From Verrucomicrobiia bacterium (GTDB taxonomy: Bacteria; Verrucomicrobiota; Verrucomicrobiia; Opitutales; Opitutaceae): a stretch of 5,189 bases of DNA. Below, piece after piece: positions 1 to 5,189 of this stretch. Made by a program: the position numbers and the translations under genes. Location: positions 1 to 5,189 of the forward strand of contig JAUHWE010000390.1 in NCBI GenBank assembly GCA_030424825.1, written 5' to 3'. Every line of letters begins with the position of its first letter. Positions within the stretch are counted from its first letter, which is position 1. Below the pieces are notes generated by a model. That model saw only the letters and a list, made by a program, of their open reading frames with translations, was not told the DNA's origin and made no database searches.

Positions 1-37
1 TTTGCCCCAACAATCAGCCAGAGTCTCAGCTACAGCC

Positions 38-52
38 ACCGTGATTGACGGT
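38..52. repeat. small inverted repeat in the sulfatase leader
   Basis: ACCGT and ACGGT flank a 5-base spacer (GATTG), a perfect 5-bp dyad about 75 bases upstream of the sulfatase start. It could be a weak mRNA hairpin or half of an operator. It could also be chance, since 5-bp dyads are common. The rest of bases 1-125 shows no convincing gene, promoter pair or strong Shine-Dalgarno sequence. Confidence 0.2.
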
Positions 53-125
53 CTGAACAGAGCAACACGCCATTGGTCCGCATTTGTGATTGCTCAACTT
101 CGTCGCTCCTCCTTATCTCGGAAGC

Positions 126-1607
126 ATGACCTCTCGCTTGCTGCTGTTTATTTTACTGACAATTCCCTCAGGGTGCCTTTACGCCACCGTCCCAGCGCCA
201 ACGCATCCCAATATCGTTTTCATCATTGCTGACGATTTGCGCTACGATGGGCTCGCCTGCAACGGCAATTCCCACATCCAAGTACCTCACATCGAACGCC
301 TTGCGGCGGAAGGAATCAATTTTAAAAACGCCTACGTCACCACACCGATCTGTTCGCCAAGCCGTGCGAGTTTTCTGACAGGTCTCTATGCGAGCACTCA
401 TCGTATCTATAATATCGACACAAACGGGATCGGTATTCTCGGTGACCGATTGATCACCTTCCCTCAATTCCTTCGACGCACTGGCTACCGGACCGGATTC
501 ATTGGGAAATGGCATATGGGATTTGACGACACGCGCCGTCCCGGATTCGACCAATGGATCAGTTTCAAAGGCCAGGGACAATACAGAGATCCGGTCGTCA
601 ACGAGAATGGACAACGTATTCAAGTCAGTGGCTACATGACCGACTACCTCAATGGCAAGGCAATCGATTTCGTGAAGGAGTCCATAGATAAAGACCCCGA
701 CCAGCCCTTCCTCCTTTATCTCTCCCACAAAGCCGTGCACATCCCCTACCTTCCTGCGCCGCGCCATGAGAATAGCTATGCGGATTACCGCTACACACCG
801 CCAGCTAGCGCCTCTGACGATCTTAGTGATCAGCCTACGGCTCAAGCCCGTACGAATGGGAAACCGCTCCCTCTCACCCAACTCAAAAAGGCGAGATACG
901 AGAGCATTGAGAATCTCGACCGTCTGCCCGAACCGCAGGAGCCCCGCTGGGGACGAGGCAAGGACCCCCAATCCAACATACGCGATCAGATGAGTTCCCT
1001 CCAATCAGTCGATGACGGTGTCGGCCAATTACTCTCCTTACTCCAAGAACGTGGTATCCTCGACCAGACCATGATCGTATTCACGAGCGACAATGGATTT
1101 CTACAGGGAGAGCATGGGGTATTCAATCAGAAGCGCGTCGCCTTCGAGGAATCAATCCGGATACCCCTTTTGATTCGCTATCCAGTCCTGATTCAAACGG
1201 CCTCGGTAAGCCATCGCTTCGTCCTCAATGTCGACCTCGCGCCCACGTTTCTTGAACTCGCCGGTATCGAAGTACCTGCGGTAATCCAGGGAAAATCGCT
1301 CATGCCATTATTTGGTGATCCGGAGGGGAAATCGGTCGACTGGCGAAATCACTTTGTCGCCGAGTACTTCATGGAAAAATCCAGCCGTTCCTTCCCCTCT
1401 TGGCAAATGATCCGGGCAGGAGACTGGAAATACATCCACTACCCTAATTTGGAGGGTGCCGACGAGCTCTATCACCTTGCGAGCGACTCTCACGAAATGC
1501 ACAATCGTATCAAAGACCCTGACACTGCGCCATCCGTCAATAAGCTGAAGCGCCAGCTCGATTCGGAAATCAGTACTTTCAGCAAAGCCCGCTCCAACGA
1601 CTATTAG
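126..1607 (+). CDS. exported type I sulfatase (formylglycine-dependent, Cys-type)
   Basis: This 493-residue protein is a member of the alkaline-phosphatase-like sulfatase superfamily, which hydrolyses sulfate esters (or N-sulfates) on glycans or small molecules. Residues 1-20 form a signal peptide: R4, a hydrophobic L/F/I core, then a likely cut after LYA. The start of the mature domain carries the metal ligands D36-D37 in IADD. The maturation signature is C76-S-P-S-R80 followed by ASFLTG, where C76 becomes formylglycine. Further active-site matches are K128-W-H130, the H201-K...H205 segment, and D322-N323-G with H330 and K336. The C-terminal segment W436..WKYIHYP..ELYHLASD (roughly 436-464) is the usual sulfatase subdomain, so the protein looks full length. 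Residues about 212-290, between the H205 segment and SVDDGVG, are longer and more polar than the core and may form a substrate-specific loop. ATG at 126 was chosen over an in-frame TTG at 90 because it starts directly at the signal peptide; GGAAG sits only one base before it, too close for a good ribosome site. The substrate cannot be read from sequence. No FGE or anSME maturase, sugar transporter or glycoside hydrolase is visible nearby. Confidence 0.93.
   Translation: MTSRLLLFILLTIPSGCLYATVPAPTHPNIVFIIADDLRYDGLACNGNSHIQVPHIERLAAEGINFKNAYVTTPICSPSRASFLTGLYASTHRIYNIDTNGIGILGDRLITFPQFLRRTGYRTGFIGKWHMGFDDTRRPGFDQWISFKGQGQYRDPVVNENGQRIQVSGYMTDYLNGKAIDFVKESIDKDPDQPFLLYLSHKAVHIPYLPAPRHENSYADYRYTPPASASDDLSDQPTAQARTNGKPLPLTQLKKARYESIENLDRLPEPQEPRWGRGKDPQSNIRDQMSSLQSVDDGVGQLLSLLQERGILDQTMIVFTSDNGFLQGEHGVFNQKRVAFEESIRIPLLIRYPVLIQTASVSHRFVLNVDLAPTFLELAGIEVPAVIQGKSLMPLFGDPEGKSVDWRNHFVAEYFMEKSSRSFPSWQMIRAGDWKYIHYPNLEGADELYHLASDSHEMHNRIKDPDTAPSVNKLKRQLDSEISTFSKARSNDY
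351..383 (+). other. sulfatase formylglycine signature (CSPSRASFLTG)
   Basis: These eleven codons encode the conserved C-x-P-S-R-x-x-x-L-T-G pattern. The first codon, TGT at 351, specifies the cysteine that a maturase oxidises to formylglycine. The Cys rather than Ser version means either an FGE or an anaerobic radical-SAM maturase could act on it. The pattern is complete, so the enzyme is predicted to be active if matured. Confidence 0.93.
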
Positions 1608-1639
1608 GCGAGGTTCTTCCAGCAATTCCTAGGATCGCC

Positions 1640-1655
1640 GGACAGAACGTTGTCC
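1640..1655. repeat. hairpin in the convergent intergenic region
   Basis: GGACA and TGTCC form a perfect 5-bp stem, extendable by a G-T wobble to 6 bp around the four-base loop AACG. It starts 33 bases after the sulfatase stop. No T-run follows on either strand, so it is not a standard intrinsic terminator. It may protect the 3' end of the sulfatase mRNA, act as part of a Rho-type end, or be incidental. Confidence 0.4.
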
Positions 1656-1666
1656 AAACCTGTCAT

Positions 1667-1715
1667 TTACAACTGAATATCTATGAGTTAATTGTTTAGT
1701 TGGTAACGAATTTTT
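1667..1715 (+). terminator. weak candidate terminator of the sulfatase gene
   Basis: TTACAAC (1667-1673) pairs with GTTGGTAA (1699-1706) as a 7-bp stem with one bulged G and a long AT-rich loop of about 25 bases. CGAA and then TTTTT (1711-1715) follow. The order of stem then T-run fits termination of plus-strand transcription, but the stem is AT-rich and the loop is large, so the call is weak. Confidence 0.27.
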
Positions 1716-1743
1716 GTACTACAAACATCAGTGCTGAATTTTT
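1716..1743 (+). terminator. second weak hairpin plus T-run
   Basis: GTACT (1716-1720) can pair with AGTGC (1730-1734) through four Watson-Crick pairs and one G-T wobble over a 9-base loop. TGAA and then TTTTT (1739-1743) follow. It sits just before the 3' end of the opposing DUF4159 gene, where a backup terminator for the sulfatase transcript would be useful. No matching T-run exists on the minus strand, so the operon's own terminator was not found; it may lie inside the sulfatase gene or be Rho-dependent. Confidence 0.22.
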
Positions 1744-1750
1744 AGACTGT

Positions 1751-2740
1751 TCACTGCGTGAAAACGTAGACAAATATGTTCACCCCTAACTGGGTGTAGA
1801 AAACGTGGGCATAGTCACTGATCTCTTGGCTGTAGTGATATTGAAACACGCGCCAATCTCCTCCAGCTTCCTGCACCCAACTGGCCATCCCTTGATTTTG
1901 CGTGTAGATGATGTCCGTGCGTCCATCCTCACGGGTCACTTCGAAGGGTTCTCCTGAGGCATAGGCTTCAGACAGGCGATCCGATAAACCTTCTGCGCTT
2001 TCACGTATTCGAAATCCAATACGGTTAGTCCATCGTCCGACTTCATTCCGCCCCCAGCCCATCGCGATAATGGGCATTGCCAAGACCGCCAGACGACCTT
2101 CTACCTCCAATCCCATTGCCGAGTAGCTTCCCTGAGGCCACTTTTCGTTGACCACGAACTCCCTTACCGTATCCGGCAGGAGGCTGCTGTCCGGCAAGCC
2201 AACGTGGAAGGAGCGAAACAGGCCGTGCGACCGAGGCAAGGGCCGAAAACTCGTATCCGGAACGATTTCCTTAAAGAGCTCCGCTAGATTGGGCCGTACA
2301 CGCCACTCCGCAAAGCTTTGTCCTTGGGCCCGCGCGTTTTGGTCCCCTAAAAATGACGCGCTAATTCCCGCATCAATAAAAATGAATCCGCCTCGCTCAA
2401 TATAGCGCTTCAGTGCCTGCTTCTCGCTTTCGGTCAATAGCCAATTCTGCCGGTCGCCGTAATTGACATAAATGAACGGATGCTTAAAGATAGCTGGATC
2501 ATCGAAGGACTCGATCACCAAGGGATCGGGATCCAGGTTTAACGTCGTTTGGGTGGATACACTTTCTAACAATCCCGTAAGAGCATCTGGATACATTCTC
2601 CTAAACTGGTTTCCTTCAATCAATTGAACGATACGAATCGGCGCTTCGCCAGAGGCACTCTCTGCCAAAGCAACTACTCCGAACTCGAAAATCGGAAGGC
2701 AGAATAACAAAAAGCGCAGTAGCCACATTTGAGATTTCAT
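1751..2740 (-). CDS. exported DUF4159-family protein
   Basis: This 329-residue protein has a clear signal peptide: K2, a hydrophobic stretch at about 6-25, and a likely cut after ALA at residue 26. The mature part opens with a short strand (PIRIVQL). It then shows hallmarks I associate with DUF4159: HPFIYVNY at 87-94, followed by ESEKQALKRYIERGGFIFID (residues 104-123), PLPRSHGLFRSF (167-178), a GRLAVLAMP segment (205-213), and the C-terminal LGVNIFVY (318-325). The fold is probably related to GATase-like Rossmann domains, but no catalytic residues are established for the family. Residues about 221-305 look like extra sequence between the GRLAV strand and the C-terminal LGVN motif. It is the last gene of the minus-strand operon; its ATG overlaps the TGA of the HEAT gene in ATGA, and a GAAGG ribosome site supports this start. 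DUF4159 proteins often neighbour MoxR/DUF58/VWA genes in PVC bacteria. The molecular function is unknown. Confidence 0.85.
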   Translation of the reverse strand: MKSQMWLLRFLLFCLPIFEFGVVALAESASGEAPIRIVQLIEGNQFRRMYPDALTGLLESVSTQTTLNLDPDPLVIESFDDPAIFKHPFIYVNYGDRQNWLLTESEKQALKRYIERGGFIFIDAGISASFLGDQNARAQGQSFAEWRVRPNLAELFKEIVPDTSFRPLPRSHGLFRSFHVGLPDSSLLPDTVREFVVNEKWPQGSYSAMGLEVEGRLAVLAMPIIAMGWGRNEVGRWTNRIGFRIRESAEGLSDRLSEAYASGEPFEVTREDGRTDIIYTQNQGMASWVQEAGGDWRVFQYHYSQEISDYAHVFYTQLGVNIFVYVFTQ

Positions 2741-4260
2741 TTCGACGCCTTCAATTGGCTTTTTATATACACGGACAAGGGAGCAGCAAGGTCTTCATTT
2801 TCTAGGTAATTCTCTAGCAACGCACGACCCGATTCTCCCATCAGTTGCAGGATGTTTTGAACCGCCCGTTTTTGAATGGTGACGTTCTCATCCCGCAAAG
2901 TCATCTCCAGCACCTTCTCGAAGCCTTCTAGCCGCAAGCGAGAATACATGTTTAATGCCTCAACCCGCACGTCGATCTCGTCATCTAAAAGCAAATCGAA
3001 CAATAAACCCTCTGCTTCGTCTCGGGACAGCCCCGAAGATAAACGCACCAAGGCCAAACGCACGTCTTTGAATTCGCTCGTCAACCAGACTTCCCAACCG
3101 ATGGATTGCAGCTTATCCCGATGGCGGCTGTAATGTGAGATCACCTGTGAGCGTACGTTCATGGAGGGATCCTCAAGTAACGTGATAAGCTTTTCTGGAT
3201 AGCGCTCCTCCAATCCAAAATTAAAGAAGTGACGCGCTGCAATCACCCGCAACGACTCCTCTGAAAATTCGAGGAACTGCAGTAAATACCCCTCTCGCTC
3301 CTCCACTTCTTCCAATCGCTCGACTAGCTGAACCAATCGCTCGCTCTGATTCGCATTCAAACGCCCTTCATCAAACCGCTCTACAAGAGACTGATATAGA
3401 CCCAGGTCCGGCGCGTTGTTAAAGAGCTGCAGCTTCGCGGCAGTCGCTACTTCAGGATCTTCATCCTGAGTCAGCTTTTGCAACAACCGGATCGGTCTCA
3501 ACGCGCTTCGCGGATACAGTTCCCGAATCAGGCTCAAACGCAGAATAGGACTTTCATCGTCGGCAACAACAGCTGCCTTCTCCACGAACAATGGAAATTC
3601 AAGGTAACGGGCGGCTAAGGGTAAAACAGATGAACGCACTTCCAAATCCTCATCCTGAAGCAGGCGCACGAAGACTTCCGGTGGTATATTGATTCCCAAA
3701 AAATTGTATCTACTGATCATGTTTCGACGTACGACCACATCCGTATCCAAGAAAGCATTCACCATTTTCAATTGGATCGAAAGCGGCAATATTGGCAATT
3801 GCCCCAACAGCGCCCGGTTCGCAAGTATTGCTTGTCGATTCAATATTTGCGAACGGATGCCGGCCAGGGTGCCAATCGAAGTGCTGACCGCTCGCCGAAT
3901 ATCGACTTCCGGATCGTCAAGGACGTTCATCACCGTTTCAACTTCAGCCGCCGATTCGTAGGACCTTCGTTCGAGCACAGATACAACCGCGGCAAAACGA
4001 ACAGCAGCATCCGCATCGCTCAAAGCTCCCAATACCGCATTTCTCGCCTCCGCAGCCTCATACTTCCCCAGCAACATGACCGCCCCTTTCCGTATTTCAG
4101 GACTTCTCGACCGCAAATCGACTAGCGCACGATCAATGGTCGCCTGCTGTTGGGTCTCATCAGTCGTTAGTGGCTGACTGGATACGTTTTGCCCCCGGAG
4201 GGTGGCAAGATGTCCACTCTCAAAATAAGCCAAAATCCATACTAGAACCCAAAACCTCAT
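2737..4260 (-). CDS. exported HEAT-repeat protein
   Basis: This 507-residue protein is almost entirely alpha-helical HEAT-type repeats. The N-terminus (R2, then FWVLVWILAYF at 3-13) is a signal peptide or membrane anchor; the cut site is not obvious. A polar linker (about 24-40) leads into the solenoid. Recognisable repeat turns of the D-x-x-x-VR type occur near residues 54 (PEIRKGA), 83 (ADAAVRFA), 116 (DPEVDIRRA), 172 (DTDVVVRRN), 203 (DEDLEVRSS), 234 (DDESPILRL), 266 (DEDPEVATA), 333 (SEESLRVIA), 374 (DPSMNVRSQ), 398 (KDVRLAL), 426 (DDEIDVRVEA) and 457 (DENVTIQKRA), about twelve in all. Residues about 300-330 are rich in Glu and Leu and may be a longer helical pair. No enzyme domain or metal motif is seen, so a binding or scaffold role is inferred. 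The start was set at 4260, where ATG overlaps the upstream TGA; an in-frame TTG at 4344 would add 28 residues lying within the upstream gene and bury the signal peptide. Its partners are probably the two flanking gene products. Confidence 0.88.
   Translation of the reverse strand: MRFWVLVWILAYFESGHLATLRGQNVSSQPLTTDETQQQATIDRALVDLRSRSPEIRKGAVMLLGKYEAAEARNAVLGALSDADAAVRFAAVVSVLERRSYESAAEVETVMNVLDDPEVDIRRAVSTSIGTLAGIRSQILNRQAILANRALLGQLPILPLSIQLKMVNAFLDTDVVVRRNMISRYNFLGINIPPEVFVRLLQDEDLEVRSSVLPLAARYLEFPLFVEKAAVVADDESPILRLSLIRELYPRSALRPIRLLQKLTQDEDPEVATAAKLQLFNNAPDLGLYQSLVERFDEGRLNANQSERLVQLVERLEEVEEREGYLLQFLEFSEESLRVIAARHFFNFGLEERYPEKLITLLEDPSMNVRSQVISHYSRHRDKLQSIGWEVWLTSEFKDVRLALVRLSSGLSRDEAEGLLFDLLLDDEIDVRVEALNMYSRLRLEGFEKVLEMTLRDENVTIQKRAVQNILQLMGESGRALLENYLENEDLAAPLSVYIKSQLKASK
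2748..2752 (-). promoter_or_regulatory. ribosome binding site for the DUF4159 gene
   Basis: On the minus strand GAAGG lies 7 bases before ATG at 2740, inside the last codons of the HEAT gene. The spacing is normal and it decides the start in favour of the first ATG rather than the ATG four codons later. Together with the ATGA overlap, it suggests that ribosomes finishing the HEAT gene can re-initiate here. Confidence 0.55.
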
Positions 4261-5189
4261 TTCAAACCAATTCGCCTCCGATAGAACCACTCGTATCCCA
4301 ACACCGCTAGGAACAGGAGAATAAAGAGAAAATGCCGCGTCCAAAAGTGATAGCGTTGCAACATTGGAACATTGCGAGACAATGCTAATTCCTCAATGGA
4401 TCCAACCTGCGTGTAATGATGATACGCACCACCCGTTATGCGAGCCAGATCCTTCAGCTCGCCTTCCCGAAAACGCAAATCCGAATTTTCCGCCCCGATA
4501 TACGCTCCCGCAAAAAAAGCCGTTCGATCGATCTGTTCGCCTCCTTCGTATTCAACGGAGTAGTGCACTCGATATTCCCCAGGAAGCGAAAGCCCGATCG
4601 ATCCATTATACTGTCCCGGTTCCCTGCTATCTGGCATCAGCAATTGCTCTGGACTGGACGACCCATCTGGCCCCGTCAATACCGCTCGTACAGTGGCGGA
4701 GTCCGACAATTGGTATTCATTATTCCGTGCCAGGATACTCAGATTCAAAGGTTCGCTCAAATCCTGAAGCGACCCTTCCAACGGCACTTCCAAACGGGGC
4801 TTGCCGCCCGAGCCAAGCCACGCGAATAGATGCAGCCAATAAAGCCGATACTGCTCCCCTCCTCGATCGCTATCCATCTTCCAGCTCCAGGACGGATCGC
4901 TCCCCATATGGACGACTCGACCCGCCCCGTAGGCCTGCGCTGCAACAATGGGTAGGGACGAAGCGCGGGCCTGTAAAACGGGTCGGGCCCCTTTCGACAG
5001 CTTTGTGGCAAAAGGCATCCGCATCTGTTCTTCCAAAAAAGGACTGGGAGCGCTAAAGAGGACGCCCCCCGCCAATTCCTGAAACGCCGGTTCTGGCAGA
5101 ACCTCCAGAGTCTGTCGGTTCTTGCTATATAGCGTATCCATTTCTCTAGTTGGAAGAATAGTGCGTAGTTGTTCCGGAACCTTATCCAA
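4257..5189 (-). CDS. GATase-like membrane protein, C-terminal part (5' end outside window)
   Basis: The reading frame runs off the right edge of the window, so only the last 310 residues are present; the apparent TTG start at 5189 is just the window end. Residues (window numbering) about 79-124 match the end of the glutamine-amidotransferase-like domain of large PVC membrane proteins: LPIVAAQAYGAGRVVHMGSD, then WSWKM and a YRLYWLHLFAWLGSGG tail. Residues about 131-226 read as a beta-rich, Ig-like region (PLNLSILARN, GEYRVHYSVEY). A segment with RFREGELKDLARITGGAYHHY (split here: RFREGELKD at 239-247, then LARITGGAYHHY) follows. The protein ends with one transmembrane helix at about 287-302 and the basic tail RRRIGLK, which by the positive-inside rule places the soluble domains outside the cytoplasm. 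Family members usually also carry N-terminal membrane helices and often a VWA/BatA-like region, which cannot be checked here. The residues needed for amidotransferase catalysis lie outside the window, and many relatives appear to lack them. It is the first visible gene of the operon and overlaps the HEAT gene by four bases. Confidence 0.78.
   Translation of the reverse strand: MDKVPEQLRTILPTREMDTLYSKNRQTLEVLPEPAFQELAGGVLFSAPSPFLEEQMRMPFATKLSKGARPVLQARASSLPIVAAQAYGAGRVVHMGSDPSWSWKMDSDRGGEQYRLYWLHLFAWLGSGGKPRLEVPLEGSLQDLSEPLNLSILARNNEYQLSDSATVRAVLTGPDGSSSPEQLLMPDSREPGQYNGSIGLSLPGEYRVHYSVEYEGGEQIDRTAFFAGAYIGAENSDLRFREGELKDLARITGGAYHHYTQVGSIEELALSRNVPMLQRYHFWTRHFLFILLFLAVLGYEWFYRRRIGLK
4275..4279 (-). 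promoter_or_regulatory. possible ribosome binding site for the HEAT gene
   Basis: GGAGG on the minus strand is a strong Shine-Dalgarno core, but it lies 14 bases before ATG at 4260, longer than the usual 5-9. It is inside the C-terminal codons of the GATase-like gene. Translation may depend instead on coupling through the ATGA overlap. Confidence 0.35.

Noticed and set aside
45..118. Promoter-like hexamers (TTGACG at 45, or TTGCTC at 90 with TTATCT at 113)
   Set aside because: No good -10 element lies at proper spacing from TTGACG. The second pair matches the -10 consensus poorly and would sit almost on the start codon.
90..125. In-frame upstream TTG start adding 12 residues to the sulfatase
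   Set aside because: It would place LNFVAPPYLGS before a compact signal peptide, and it has no ribosome site. ATG at 126 gives a normal signal peptide.
168..182. Possible lipoprotein lipobox (PSGC) in the sulfatase leader
   Set aside because: Pro at the -3 position is unlike a standard lipobox with Leu/Val/Ile/Ala there. Ordinary signal peptidase cleavage after LYA is at least as likely, so lipidation was not called.
2..232. Short plus-strand open frame starting with TTG at the left edge
   Set aside because: It overlaps the sulfatase signal peptide in another frame, has no ribosome site and no recognisable product.
168..1004. Long open frame (278 codons) on the minus strand, antisense to the sulfatase
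   Set aside because: The plus-strand frame has a complete, motif-rich sulfatase. The antisense product shows no recognisable domain, and its Arg/Val-rich composition is typical of a shadow frame.
4261..4344. In-frame upstream TTG start for the HEAT gene
   Set aside because: It would extend the protein 28 codons into the GATase-like gene and bury the signal peptide. The ATG in the ATGA overlap is a much better start.
4364..5056. Open plus-strand frame of 230 codons opposite the GATase-like gene
   Set aside because: The product is rich in Pro, Arg and Ser without domain features, and the opposite strand carries a coherent protein with a membrane helix and a family-like motif.
1..5189. Search for CRISPR arrays, insertion sequences, tRNA genes, defence genes and long repeats
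   Set aside because: No regularly spaced repeats, terminal inverted repeats, transposase motifs or tRNA-like cloverleaf were seen on reading through both strands. The three minus-strand genes do not resemble known defence modules.

Overview
The window looks like a chromosomal piece from a PVC-group bacterium, most plausibly a marine Verrucomicrobiota (Opitutae/Puniceicoccales-like) or a close relative. This is inferred from gene content only: a secreted Cys-type sulfatase beside an operon tail that pairs a GATase-like membrane protein with a DUF4159 protein, a pairing familiar from Planctomycetes and Verrucomicrobia. Base composition is mixed, near half G+C by eye, with an AT-richer intergenic stretch. 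No RNA gene, mobile element or CRISPR array is visible.

Layout. Bases 1-125 are a short gene-free leader with one small inverted repeat. Bases 126-1607 (+) encode a complete exported type I sulfatase with the C-S-P-S-R formylglycine motif. Bases 1608-1750 separate two convergent genes; they hold one clear hairpin and two weak terminator-like structures. Bases 1751-5189 (-) are the 3' end of an operon. In transcription order it holds the C-terminal 310 residues of a large GATase-like membrane protein (cut by the window edge), an exported HEAT-repeat protein of 507 residues, and an exported DUF4159 protein of 329 residues. Both gene junctions are 4-base ATGA stop/start overlaps, so the three proteins are probably translated in a coupled way.

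How the genes may work together. The sulfatase would remove sulfate esters from sulfated glycans in the periplasm or outside the cell, after maturation by a formylglycine-generating enzyme encoded elsewhere. The minus-strand genes match the downstream part of the MoxR / DUF58 / BatA-like (VWA) / GATase-like / DUF4159 clusters of PVC bacteria, whose biological role is still poorly defined. All three products appear directed to the membrane or beyond it, which suggests an envelope complex in which the HEAT protein is a scaffold. There is no visible functional link between the sulfatase and this operon. The operon, with its exported HEAT protein placed between two uncharacterised partners, is the best candidate here for an undescribed system.
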